Numbered from the stretch's first letter, positions 6,643-14,110 are shown. The stretch is 38,592 bases of DNA from Anaerolinea sp. (GCA_020047815.1 JAIFNG010000032.1:1-38592), one strand, 5' to 3'. Notes: a model not told the origin generated them from the letters alone. Numbers and translations: made by a program.

Positions 6643-7896
6643 ATGCCACTACTCAATTGGAAGGGAAAAACCCTTTCCCCGCCTGCTCCTGCTGCGCTTG
6701 TTCAAGATGCCTTTCTTTACCCGGGCGGACTCGGCTATCCTGACGCGCCTTCCCAGGGCAGGCTCATTCTCGGCGATAACCTCGCAGTTATGTCTGCACT
6801 CCTGCCTGAATATGAAGGGCGCATTGAGCTTATTTATGCCGACCCGCCTTTCTTCACCAATCGCAAATTTTCCGCCCGTATTGGGCGCGGAGAAGACTCG
6901 CGCAAACCCGAAGAATGGCAGCTGGCCGAAGGCTACGGCGACTCGTGGCAAGACCTTGATTCCTATTTGCAGTTTCTCTACGAACGCCTGGCGTTGATGG
7001 TGCGCCTGCTTGCCCCAAACGGTACTTTATACCTGCACCTTGACTGGCATGCCGATGCCTACGCCCGCCTGATCCTGGATGAGCTGTTCGGCTCAGGGGG
7101 TGTTTTCATCAATGAGATCATCTGGACCTATCACGGACCATCACCGATCAAGACTGCATTCAACCGGAAACATGACACCATTCTGGTGTATGCCAAGGGC
7201 AGGGATTACACATTCAATACAGATGCGGTCCGCGAGCCGTATAACCCCAACACCATCGCGACCTTTAAGTCGTCACGCAAGGCGGGGTTTGGAAAAATCC
7301 CGAACCTCGCGCGCGGCAAGGTCCCCGAAGATTGGTGGTATTTTCCAGTGGTGGCGCGTTTGCATGGTGAACGCACCGGGTACCCAACCCAAAAACCAGA
7401 AGCCCTGCTGAAACGCATCATCCTCGCTTCATCCAATGAGGGCGATACGGTTGCCGATTTTTTCTGCGGCTCAGGTACCACTGCCAGGGTTGCCGCCTGT
7501 CATGGACGCAAATTCATCACCAGCGATATATCGGTGCGCGCCGTTCACACCGCACGCAGCCGTCTGGCGGAAACCGAGCGGGTCTTTTCACTGGAACATG
7601 ATTCTGTGCTGACCCCGGTCATGGCGGAATCAAAGAAGATCAGGGTGCATGTCTCGGCGGATTCCGTCAGACTCGAAACCCCGCTTAAAGTGGATTTTTG
7701 GGAAGTGGACCCTGATTGGGATGGACATGTTTTCAAGAGCGCCGTGCAGGCGCAGCGTCACACCCGCAGCGGTGAACTTCCGCTGGAGCTTAAAATAAAA
7801 ATCGGACGCAAAGCCAGCGTCCGATTGGTTACGATCCAGGGAAAAGAGTATCAGTTAAATATCCAGGCGGTAGCCAACACCGCGAATGGTCTTTAG
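6643..7896 (+). CDS. orphan beta-class DNA methyltransferase (N6_N4_Mtase)
   Basis: A site-specific DNA methyltransferase of the N6_N4_Mtase family. The catalytic motif IV, DPPF (residues 67-70, in LIYADPPFF), comes before the AdoMet-binding motif I (FCGSGTTA, near residue 274). This order defines the beta class, and the DPPF form favours adenine N6 methylation. The segment between them (about 130-250) would hold the target-recognition region. Residues 320-417 form an unusual C-terminal beta-rich tail after the methyltransferase fold. No restriction endonuclease or specificity subunit is adjacent, so it looks like an orphan regulatory or epigenetic enzyme. There is no clear ribosome binding site at the ATG. 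The 3' end overlaps the convergent response-regulator gene by 42 nt. Confidence 0.85.
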   Translation: MPLLNWKGKTLSPPAPAALVQDAFLYPGGLGYPDAPSQGRLILGDNLAVMSALLPEYEGRIELIYADPPFFTNRKFSARIGRGEDSRKPEEWQLAEGYGDSWQDLDSYLQFLYERLALMVRLLAPNGTLYLHLDWHADAYARLILDELFGSGGVFINEIIWTYHGPSPIKTAFNRKHDTILVYAKGRDYTFNTDAVREPYNPNTIATFKSSRKAGFGKIPNLARGKVPEDWWYFPVVARLHGERTGYPTQKPEALLKRIILASSNEGDTVADFFCGSGTTARVAACHGRKFITSDISVRAVHTARSRLAETERVFSLEHDSVLTPVMAESKKIRVHVSADSVRLETPLKVDFWEVDPDWDGHVFKSAVQAQRHTRSGELPLELKIKIGRKASVRLVTIQGKEYQLNIQAVANTANGL

Positions 7897-8514
7897 AAGT
7901 TTGGGGTTATCAGGGTCGATCTCGATCGCGCGCCGCAGCCAGGAGATATGCACATCCAGTGTGCGCGTATCGCCGGTGTAATTGGTTTCCCATGCCTTTT
8001 TAAAGAGGGGTTCGCGTTCCACCACTTCACCATGTTTATCCATTAATAAATTTAAGAGGGTCACCAGGCGCGGTGTAAGTTTTGTGCTCTTGCCCATGCA
8101 GCGCACACGGCGTTTCTCCAGGTCAAGGCGGATGGGGCCGACATGGATCACATTCTTTCCATCACCGGGTAAGAGCGGCTTGATGCGGTTTGCCAGTTTT
8201 TGAACGGTAAAGGGCAGGGTCAGCACTGCATCTGCCACGTCAGTGTGGTTGACATCATTCCCGCTTTCGAGGATGAGGATGATGGGAAGTTTGGGGTCTT
8301 TCTCGCGGATCGATTGGCAGATGCGCAAGCCCGTGCTGCGGAGTGTGGCGGCATTGACCACCACCACGCTGGGACTGATTTCCTTGAGTCGCGCGACAGC
8401 CTGGCTGCCGTTCTGTGCTATTTGGACATCAAATCCCTTCTTTTGCAGATCAGCAGCAAAGGAAGGGATTTCTGCGTGGCGGCCTTCAATGACCAGGAGG
8501 GTTGTGGTCTTCAT
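7855..8514 (-). CDS. atypical OmpR/PhoB-family response regulator with degenerate receiver
   Basis: A 219-residue protein with a CheY-like N-terminal domain (1-115) and a clear C-terminal winged-helix DNA-binding domain (about 125-219, including LTPRLVTLLNLLM, RTLDVHISWLRR and the canonical ending TIRGVGYRLDI). The receiver has lost its phosphorylation machinery. The acidic pair is replaced (IEG, residues 9-11), the phospho-Asp position is Asn54 (VVVNAATL), and the switch Lys is Leu100 (TLP rather than TKP). It should therefore bind DNA without phosphorylation, as known for other atypical PhoB-like regulators. No sensor kinase is adjacent. It is convergent with the methyltransferase gene. TTAAC/GTTAAG motifs around its promoter suggest autoregulation. 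Confidence 0.9.
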   Translation of the reverse strand: MKTTTLLVIEGRHAEIPSFAADLQKKGFDVQIAQNGSQAVARLKEISPSVVVVNAATLRSTGLRICQSIREKDPKLPIILILESGNDVNHTDVADAVLTLPFTVQKLANRIKPLLPGDGKNVIHVGPIRLDLEKRRVRCMGKSTKLTPRLVTLLNLLMDKHGEVVEREPLFKKAWETNYTGDTRTLDVHISWLRRAIEIDPDNPKLLKTIRGVGYRLDI

Positions 8515-8553
8515 AATAAGTGGTTGATAATGCCTGTTCTTTGTTCAAGGATA

Positions 8554-8614
8554 CCTTAACGAGGGGGTAAACATATTTGTTAAGGTTTTGAGATTATACA
8601 CCAAATCTTAACGA
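8554..8614 (-). promoter_or_regulatory. promoter of the atypical regulator, with three TTAAC motifs
   Basis: On the minus strand a perfect TATAAT covers 8598-8593, putting the transcription start near 8586, about 70 nt before the ATG. The -35 is weak, which suits an activated promoter. Copies of a CTTAAC/GTTAAG element lie at 8554-8562, 8579-8585 and 8606-8614, straddling the -10. They are candidate binding sites for a winged-helix regulator, possibly the gene product itself. Confidence 0.45.
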
Positions 8615-8695
8615 ATAATGCTGGTCTTGCATTAATTTGTTATAAAATTCTTATCCGGTTTTTTTGATCTGATCCATGCAATTGTTGAACCATGC

Positions 8696-8725
8696 TTGAC
8701 GATTTATAGTTTATCATGGTAATAT
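8696..8725 (+). promoter_or_regulatory. promoter of the initiator tRNA
   Basis: TTGACG (8696-8701) and TAATAT (8720-8725) with 18-nt spacing lie just upstream of the tRNA; the predicted start near 8732 leaves a short 5' leader for RNase P. Confidence 0.6.
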
Positions 8726-8739
8726 TGCGCTCCATCTGA

Positions 8740-8811
8740 TGCGGGGTGGAGCAGTGGCAGCTCGTCGGGCTCATAACCCGAAGGTCGCAGGTTCAAGTCC
8801 TGCCCCCGCTA
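8740..8811 (+). tRNA. initiator tRNA-fMet (CAT)
   Basis: The full cloverleaf can be drawn. The acceptor is 8740-8746 with 8804-8810, and the D stem is GAGC/GCTC with a short 7-nt loop. The anticodon stem TCGGG/CCCGA encloses loop CTCATAA (anticodon CAT at 8772-8774), and the T stem is GCAGG/CCTGC with loop TTCAAGT. Two hallmarks mark it as the initiator: three consecutive G-C pairs at the base of the anticodon stem, and no Watson-Crick pair at position 1:72 (here T opposite T). CCA is not encoded. A terminator follows 9 nt later, so it is a single-gene transcript. Confidence 0.93.
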
Positions 8812-8820
8812 CTATTTATA

Positions 8821-8846
8821 AAACGTCCAGAAATGGACGTTTTTAT
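8821..8846 (+). terminator. intrinsic terminator after tRNA-fMet
   Basis: The 9-bp stem 8821-8829 / 8834-8842 is closed by a GAAA tetraloop and followed by T-rich sequence. Confidence 0.8.
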
Positions 8847-8896
8847 TTTAAGGTTTTCCTGCACTGTCTCATCCTTCGTTTGTTTGAAGTCCAGCG

Positions 8897-8902
8897 TATA
8901 AT
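8897..8902 (+). promoter_or_regulatory. -10 box, likely promoter of the phosphofructokinase gene
   Basis: A perfect TATAAT lies 107 nt upstream of the phosphofructokinase ATG, with a poor -35 (TTCGTT at 16-nt spacing). It would give a leader of about 100 nt in which I see no known riboswitch. Confidence 0.4.
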
Positions 8903-9009
8903 GATTATGTCACTTGGATTTCATAATTGTCAAACTAACAACGTGAGTTGGATCTTGCGCATCATTTGGCGAACTACACCAATTTTATTTATCGAATGGC
9001 AGGTTAAAA

Positions 9010-11229
9010 ATGGCAACGAAAAGAATAGCAGTACTTACAAGCGGGGGGGATGCACAAGGCATGAATGCCGCTGTCCGGGCGATCGTGCGTATCGCGCTGG
9101 AACGCGGGATCGAGATCTACGCGATCTTTGAAGGTTACCAGGGGATGGTGGAAGGCGGGGACCGCATTCGCCAAATGGATTGGAACTCTGTCGGCGGCAT
9201 CCTGCAGCTAGGCGGTACAGTCATTGGAACGGCGCGTTCCATGGAGTTCATGACCCGTGTGGGCCGCCGTAAGGCAGCCCGCAACCTGATCGAGCATGGC
9301 ATTGACGGGATCATTGTGATTGGAGGCGATGGTTCACTTACCGGGGCAAATATTTTCAGACAGGAGTGGTCTTCCCTGACGGCGGAATTGGTTGAGAATG
9401 GTGAGATATCAGCAGAGGCCATGCAGCAGCATGCCAGTCTGTCCATTGTTGGGTTGATAGGTTCCATTGATAATGACTTTAACGGCACAGATATGACCAT
9501 CGGAGCGGATACCGCACTGCATCGCATCACAGAAGCGGTGGATTCCATCACCAGCACAGCAGCCAGCCATCAGCGCACATTCGTGGTAAAGGTCATGGGA
9601 CGAAATTGCGGTTACCTGGCGTTGATGGGCGCGCTTGCCGGCGGCGCCGACTGGGTCCTTATTCCCGAGTCGCCGCCTGATGTGGATAACTGGGAAGATG
9701 TAATGGCTGAACGGCTCAAGGCCGGTCGTAAAGCGGGGCGCAGGGACAGTATCGTGATCGTGGCCGAGGGCGCCCAGGACCGGCATGGAAAATATATTGG
9801 AAGTTCGGATGTGCAGAAGGCATTGGAGGAAAGGCTGGGCGAGGAGGTGCGTATCACTGTGCTGGGACACATTCAGCGCGGCGGCCGCCCGAGCGCCTTT
9901 GATCGCAACCTGGGAACGTTAATGGGGTATGAGGCAGTCGAGACCATCCTGCATGCCCGTCCGGAAGATGAGCCTGTGGTGATCGGCATTAAGAACAATC
10001 GTATGATCCACCTGCCGCTGATGGAAAGTGTGCTGAAGACGCAGGCTGTGGCGAAGGCAATTGCCGCCAGGGATTATAAACTCGCCATGTCCTTGAGGAG
10101 CTCGTCGTTTTCACAGGCATTCAATACCCTGCGGACAATGATCCGCGCCCTGCCTCACCCAGTTGAAGAGGGCCGGAAACATTATCGGATCGCCGTGCTT
10201 AATGCCGGCGCACCCGCGCCGGGGATGAACACTGCCTCGCGCGCCGCGATCCGTTTTGGGCTCGATCAGGGACATACCATGATCGGTATCTCCAACGGTT
10301 TTGAAGGATTGGCAGATGGTCAGATCGAAGAAGTGAACTGGATGAGTGTCAGCGGCTGGGCATCGATGGGTGGCTCTGTATTAGGCACAAATCGCAAGGT
10401 CCCCACCGGCAAGGACTTCTACGAAATGGCACGCGTGATCGAGGATAATCATATTGACGCATTGTTATGCATTGGCGGCTGGACCGCATACGAAGCGGTG
10501 CATGCCATGATGGCGAGCCGCGCCAACTTCCCGGCATTTAATATCCCCATGGTCTGCCTGCCTGCGTCCATTAACAACAACCTGCCGGGTTCCGAGTTCA
10601 GTATTGGCGCTGATACGGCATTGAACAGCATTGTTGATGCGGTTGATAAGATCAAAATGTCAGCGGGTGCGACCCGCCGCTGTTTTGTCGTTGAGGTGAT
10701 GGGGCATCACTGTGGTTACCTGGCGGCGATGGGAGGCATGGCAACCGGCGCTGAGCGGGTTTATATGAATGAAGAAGGCGTATCGCTCAAAGACCTGCAG
10801 CAGGATGTGGATATGCTGACCAAAGGCTTTCAGGCAGGCAAACGGCTTGGGCTGCTGATCCGGAATGAGTATGCCAACCCGATCTACAGCACCGCCTTTA
10901 TGTGTGCACTATTCGAGGAGGAGGGCCACGATCTTTTTGATGTGCGCCCGGCGATTTTGGGGCATTTACAGCAGGGCGGCGATCCTTCTCCATTTGACCG
11001 CATTCAAGCCAACCGCTTCGCCTACCTGTGTGTGGAGGCGCTGATCCAGGAATGTTCGCAAGGTAAAAACCGGATCAGTTTTATGGGCATGCAGGATGGA
11101 AAGATCCAATTCCATGACATGCAGGACTTTGAGCGCATGATCGATGCCGAACACATGCGGCCCAGGGAACAATGGTGGCTGGACTTGAAAAATATCGCCA
11201 ACATGTTGGCGCAGCATGGACCCTCATAA
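9010..11229 (+). CDS. pfkA: fused double-domain 6-phosphofructokinase
   Basis: Two complete phosphofructokinase domains in one 739-residue chain, the arrangement otherwise best known from eukaryotic PFK. It phosphorylates fructose 6-phosphate in glycolysis. The N-terminal half (1 to about 385) looks catalytic: TSGGDAQGMN at the start, GGDGS (105-109) and SIDND with the catalytic Asp154. The Gly of GGDG and the Gly before SIDND fit ATP rather than pyrophosphate as donor. The C-terminal half (from about 393) repeats every landmark in degraded form: NAGAPAPGMN, IGGW (488-491) instead of GGDG, and SINNN (520-524) with Asn in place of the catalytic Asp. It is therefore probably an allosteric half. 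A weak AGG lies upstream of the ATG. An intrinsic terminator follows. Confidence 0.92.
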   Translation: MATKRIAVLTSGGDAQGMNAAVRAIVRIALERGIEIYAIFEGYQGMVEGGDRIRQMDWNSVGGILQLGGTVIGTARSMEFMTRVGRRKAARNLIEHGIDGIIVIGGDGSLTGANIFRQEWSSLTAELVENGEISAEAMQQHASLSIVGLIGSIDNDFNGTDMTIGADTALHRITEAVDSITSTAASHQRTFVVKVMGRNCGYLALMGALAGGADWVLIPESPPDVDNWEDVMAERLKAGRKAGRRDSIVIVAEGAQDRHGKYIGSSDVQKALEERLGEEVRITVLGHIQRGGRPSAFDRNLGTLMGYEAVETILHARPEDEPVVIGIKNNRMIHLPLMESVLKTQAVAKAIAARDYKLAMSLRSSSFSQAFNTLRTMIRALPHPVEEGRKHYRIAVLNAGAPAPGMNTASRAAIRFGLDQGHTMIGISNGFEGLADGQIEEVNWMSVSGWASMGGSVLGTNRKVPTGKDFYEMARVIEDNHIDALLCIGGWTAYEAVHAMMASRANFPAFNIPMVCLPASINNNLPGSEFSIGADTALNSIVDAVDKIKMSAGATRRCFVVEVMGHHCGYLAAMGGMATGAERVYMNEEGVSLKDLQQDVDMLTKGFQAGKRLGLLIRNEYANPIYSTAFMCALFEEEGHDLFDVRPAILGHLQQGGDPSPFDRIQANRFAYLCVEALIQECSQGKNRISFMGMQDGKIQFHDMQDFERMIDAEHMRPREQWWLDLKNIANMLAQHGPS

Positions 11230-11253
11230 TCACAAATGAAGAATTTCCGTTCC

Positions 11254-11285
11254 ACAAAAAAATGCCCGAATGGGCATTTTTTTGT
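11254..11285. terminator. bidirectional intrinsic terminator
   Basis: A 14-bp perfect stem (11254-11267 / 11272-11285) with loop GAAT has A-rich left and T-rich right arms. It can terminate the phosphofructokinase transcript on the + strand and the convergent small gene on the - strand. Confidence 0.88.
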
Positions 11286-11313
11286 CAGGCAGAATGAGTG
11301 ATTTTTTCAAGGT

Positions 11314-11766
11314 TCAGGATTTCAGGTCGATCATGCTGCCGGAATTCATGAAACCCTGTTCCTGAAGTATGCTTAATAAATTGGATGCGTTCTCATCGGA
11401 AAGATTTGTCAGGTCGAACTGACTCAATATATCCTGGAGAGACTGCAAGGTAGTAAGGTTGATTCCGGAGCTGCTGGAGGTTAGCGGCGCATTTCGCGGG
11501 CCATCCTCGGGCATGCCCTTTGTCCGTAAGTCTTCTGCGTCGAAGCCCGCCGCTTCAATGGCTTCCTTCATTCCGCGGGCGGGCTTGATCCCTGCATCAC
11601 GGAATGCCTGGAAGATCGCTTTTGCATCTTTAGTGGAGACATTTTCCGGATCATACTGTGATAGGATCTCCTGCATCCTGCCTTGCTGTTCCTCTGTCAG
11701 CGGTTCCGTTTTGAATTGCATGCCTGCGCCTCTCATCGGACCCATGCCTTGAATTTGATTGACCAT
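11314..11766 (-). CDS. small protein with two internal repeats, function unknown
   Basis: A 150-residue soluble protein containing the same roughly 36-residue unit twice, at 30-66 and 110-145. Each begins with MQEILSQYD or LQDILSQFD, has an Asn and Ser four to six residues later, and ends GxGxM-like. The link between them is Pro/Ser/Gly-rich. The spacing of acidic residues (YDPENVSTKDAK; FDLTNLSDENAS) recalls EF-hand or dockerin-like helix-loop-helix units but lacks a canonical calcium loop. There is no signal peptide or membrane segment. The start has a strong ribosome binding site (GGAAGG). It is divergent from a gene encoding a true EF-hand protein, which hints at a shared role. I recall similar rhizobial and environmental sequences, but no known function. 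Confidence 0.7.
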   Translation of the reverse strand: MVNQIQGMGPMRGAGMQFKTEPLTEEQQGRMQEILSQYDPENVSTKDAKAIFQAFRDAGIKPARGMKEAIEAAGFDAEDLRTKGMPEDGPRNAPLTSSSSGINLTTLQSLQDILSQFDLTNLSDENASNLLSILQEQGFMNSGSMIDLKS

Positions 11767-11958
11767 ATAACCTTCCTTTTTTTATAATTTTTAGTTGACT
11801 TTCTGCCCGCCAAAAGTATAGCAAAGGAGTATGTGGAACTTGTGTGGATGGGATAAAAATCAAATAAAATCCTAAAGGTTCGATGATTTAAGTCGACAGT
11901 GGAATAAGTACTATCAGATGACCATTGGTCATCCCATTTGGCAATGAAAGGAGGTAAT
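11767..11958. other. divergent promoter region between two small genes
   Basis: TATACT on the minus strand near 11816-11821 could be the -10 of the leftward gene. On the plus strand TTGACT (11795-11800) with TATAGC at 11817-11822 (16-nt spacing) could drive the rightward EF-hand gene. The two -10 boxes overlap back to back, so the genes would compete or be coordinately controlled. Confidence 0.4.
11917..11933. promoter_or_regulatory. perfect palindrome, candidate operator
   Basis: GATGACCA and TGGTCATC are perfect 8-nt arms around a single central T. The TGACC/GGTCA form resembles TetR-family operators. It lies 15 nt before the ribosome binding site of the EF-hand gene and could act as operator or mRNA hairpin. 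No T tract follows, so it is not a terminator. Confidence 0.45.
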
Positions 11959-12324
11959 ATGGAAATACAGGCAATCAGCAGTACCGCTGCAACTCTTGCC
12001 CAGTCGCAATCGACCAGCGCCGGTGCGTCGGCCAGCAAGGCGAGTCAGTCCGCTCCGCCAAAAGCAGGAGGAACTCCTCCAGCCAAACCACCAGCCGCAG
12101 CCAGCGAAAGCAGCAGCAGTAGCAGCAGTTCAAGCACCGACAAGATCTATGACAAACGCGATGCGGATCAAGACGGCATTGTTTCCTATCAGGAACAGCT
12201 GCTCTATTCGTTGAAACATCCAACGGATGAGACAGAGAGTGAAGCGACCGTTTCAGCCAGTCAGACCCAGGCAGGTTTGAGCGCTTACAAGCAAGCGCAG
12301 AAGGCAGGCAGCCAGTCGGAGTAA
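11959..12324 (+). CDS. small EF-hand calcium-binding protein with low-complexity N-terminus
   Basis: A 121-residue protein. Residues 1-60 are Ala/Ser/Pro-rich, including a proline stretch and an uninterrupted nine-serine run. Residues 68-79 form a textbook EF-hand loop (DADQDGIVSYQE: Asp68, Asp70, Asp72, Gly73, Glu79), and the tail is Gln/Ser-rich. It contains one EF loop only, so calcium binding may need dimerisation or a partner. There is no hydrophobic signal peptide, so the location is uncertain. The start is chosen at the ATG 3 nt after AAAGGAGGT; the in-frame ATG at 11944 lacks a ribosome binding site. It is divergent from the internal-repeat protein gene, with a palindrome between promoter and start. 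The function is unknown. Confidence 0.75.
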   Translation: MEIQAISSTAATLAQSQSTSAGASASKASQSAPPKAGGTPPAKPPAAASESSSSSSSSSTDKIYDKRDADQDGIVSYQEQLLYSLKHPTDETESEATVSASQTQAGLSAYKQAQKAGSQSE

Positions 12325-12340
12325 TATTCTTCCTGACTTA

Positions 12341-12389
12341 ATAAAAATCTCACTCCCGCCTTTTCCGGTATTGGAGTGGCGGGAGTGAG
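12341..12389 (-). terminator. intrinsic terminator for the DUF1684 gene
   Basis: A 12-bp perfect GC-rich stem (12349-12360 / 12378-12389, 17-nt loop). Read on the minus strand it is followed by ATTTTTATT, so it serves the leftward gene ending at 12418. On the plus strand there is no T tract, but the hairpin could still protect the EF-hand mRNA 3' end. Confidence 0.7.
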
Positions 12390-12417
12390 GTGATGGGTCT
12401 GGTTCAAGTTTTGTGTT

Positions 12418-13236
12418 TTAGCGGTGTGTGTAGGTTTCCCCGGCAGTCACTCGAAAATTCAGATGGTTTTGTTCAGGGGCAAAAACGCAGGTGGCAAAAT
12501 TGGTAATGGAGCAGGGCGGGTTGTAGGCTTTATTGAAATCAATGAAAAATTTTCCATCCACTTCATCCGCCGTCAGATAGCGGCCTGTTGGGTAGGTTTC
12601 ATTCCCGCAGGTTGGATCACAAAAACGGACGAAGAGGGAGCCGTCATCTTCCTTGTTGACGTCAAGCTGGCACTGATCTCCACTATATTCAAAAGACAAA
12701 TAGCCCTCAACGGGAAACTCGGATTTCTCGCCTGCCAGGTCTGGAAAAAAAGCCTTCCTGGGATGGTCATAGGCGGTATAGACTGCCGGGATGCGAAAAC
12801 TTTCATCGATCTCGAACCAGGTGCGGGCGGGGAAGGTATGTCGTTCTGCGCGTTGGTTGTCCCACATGCGGATCCCGACCCGATGGCCGCGTTCAATAAC
12901 AACCAGGCGGACATCGTCCATGGTGGCATAACTCGGGTCGTCAGCGATATCGGGTTGGAGGACTGCAAAATCCACGAGCTTGTCATTTACATTGATCTTA
13001 AGCCCCGGGTTGGCGCGTAGAGAAACCGATTTTCCGTTGTTCTCAAAGGTACCCACCCTGGCAGGCAAACGGTTGGGTAATTGGACCTCGCATTTTGGAT
13101 CTGAGCCAAACTGGCTTTTGCCGAGCTTTAACCAGAACAGACCGGCAAGGGCCAGCCAGCCATTTTCCTTGCGGATATTTTTATCAAGTCCGATGCGCCA
13201 GTCATTTAGATCATTCCGGTAGGTTTCATTTGCCAT
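12418..13236 (-). CDS. DUF1684 family protein
   Basis: A 272-residue protein of the DUF1684 family, recognised by its ordered landmarks: WLALAGLFWL near residues 27-36, RVGIRMWDNQ, RTWFEIDESFRIPAVY, VEGYLSFEYSGD, and the C-terminal block FIDFNKAYNPPCSI. Biochemical function is unestablished. The fold is predicted all-beta, and the conserved Asn-Pro-Pro-Cys and RYL/FCD residues are suggestive of an enzyme. There is no signal peptide here, although some relatives are secreted. A TATAAT ends only 6 nt before the ATG, so the mRNA is probably leaderless. It stands alone, with terminators on both sides. Confidence 0.88.
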   Translation of the reverse strand: MANETYRNDLNDWRIGLDKNIRKENGWLALAGLFWLKLGKSQFGSDPKCEVQLPNRLPARVGTFENNGKSVSLRANPGLKINVNDKLVDFAVLQPDIADDPSYATMDDVRLVVIERGHRVGIRMWDNQRAERHTFPARTWFEIDESFRIPAVYTAYDHPRKAFFPDLAGEKSEFPVEGYLSFEYSGDQCQLDVNKEDDGSLFVRFCDPTCGNETYPTGRYLTADEVDGKFFIDFNKAYNPPCSITNFATCVFAPEQNHLNFRVTAGETYTHR

Positions 13237-13242
13237 GGAAAT

Positions 13243-13248
13243 ATTATA
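13243..13248 (-). promoter_or_regulatory. -10 box of a probable leaderless promoter (DUF1684 gene)
   Basis: On the minus strand TATAAT is followed by six nucleotides and then the ATG at 13236. A fair -35 (TTTCCA, 18-nt spacing) precedes it, and no ribosome binding site fits between. Confidence 0.5.
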
Positions 13249-13275
13249 CCTGTCTGATTTGTAATTTGGAAATAT

Positions 13276-13316
13276 AAGGGACCTGCCTCTCCAATGGAGA
13301 CAGGTCCCTTTGTTTT
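13276..13316. terminator. intrinsic terminator between DUF1684 and membrane-protein genes
   Basis: The outer 10-bp stem 13276-13285 / 13301-13310 is extended by an inner TCTCC/GGAGA stem. A weak U-rich tail occurs on both strands. On the minus strand it ends the transcript of the membrane-protein gene at 13331. Confidence 0.7.
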
Positions 13317-13330
13317 ATCTATCTTCGATG

Positions 13331-13918
13331 CTATCCCGTGGCGATCGGGACGTAAGTGATAATTCCTGCCACGAACATGATCAGGCCGAAAAGGGCGAAG
13401 AGCAGCCGCATGTTGCTTTCAGCGCCAAGCAGGGACGCCCAGGCAGCGAATGCGAGGCCAAGCGCCATGATCATCATGACAAGTTGGAGTTGGTCGCCTT
13501 TTTCATCAAAATTGGACGCAAGGCCGAAATTGGTTTCAGATTCATCCCAAAGACCAATGGCATCGGTGTACATTTCGTCGTAGTACTGCTCGTCCCACAC
13601 CAGGTCAGGGTCGCGTTCAATTGCGGCCGCAAGGGCTTCCGAGAAACTTGACTGGTAGTATTCACCGATATCGGGGCGTTCGTCCACATTCAGATACCAG
13701 TTGTCAAAGTAGTTGTAGTCCTGGGTAATGTCCTGGTTTGCACGCAGGTATTCAGCGTTTCCGTCGTTCAACTGCTGCATGCCAAGGATCTCATATTTGT
13801 TCTGCTCTGAATCTGACATGGCACCCTGATAACTGGCCAGAGCGGTAAAAACGCTCAATAACGCGATCAATGTGCCCAGGAATATCTCGTTCCCCAAAAA
13901 TCCCAAAACTTTTTTCAT
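13331..13918 (-). CDS. small integral membrane protein, DUF4337-like, function unknown
   Basis: A 195-residue protein with a hydrophobic segment at about 10-30, a long acidic and Tyr-rich soluble middle (about 35-140, e.g. DYNYFDNWY and WDEQYYDEMY) and two closely spaced C-terminal membrane segments (about 145-163 and 170-192). The architecture resembles the DUF4337 family of uncharacterised inner-membrane proteins. The start is well supported (AGGAG 8 nt upstream). It is a single-gene unit with a terminator just downstream. No function can be assigned. Confidence 0.7.
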   Translation of the reverse strand: MKKVLGFLGNEIFLGTLIALLSVFTALASYQGAMSDSEQNKYEILGMQQLNDGNAEYLRANQDITQDYNYFDNWYLNVDERPDIGEYYQSSFSEALAAAIERDPDLVWDEQYYDEMYTDAIGLWDESETNFGLASNFDEKGDQLQLVMMIMALGLAFAAWASLLGAESNMRLLFALFGLIMFVAGIITYVPIATG

Positions 13919-14110
13919 TGCATTCTCCTTGTTGAATTTTTGATGGCAGCCCGAAGGCTGGTACTGACATTATTAAGCGTGTCCAGAATAGCATATTTCC
14001 GGCTGTTCCGGAGTAAAAGCGGCATTAATTTTGGATATGACGTGGACCGGGTTTTGAAAAAAGTGTGCCTGCTTGCTTTAAAACTTCATAGCGGACTTTA
14101 TCGGCACTTG

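Noticed and set aside
8739..9131. 130-codon plus-strand ORF across the initiator tRNA
   Set aside because: It runs through a complete tRNA and its terminator and then overlaps the phosphofructokinase start out of frame.
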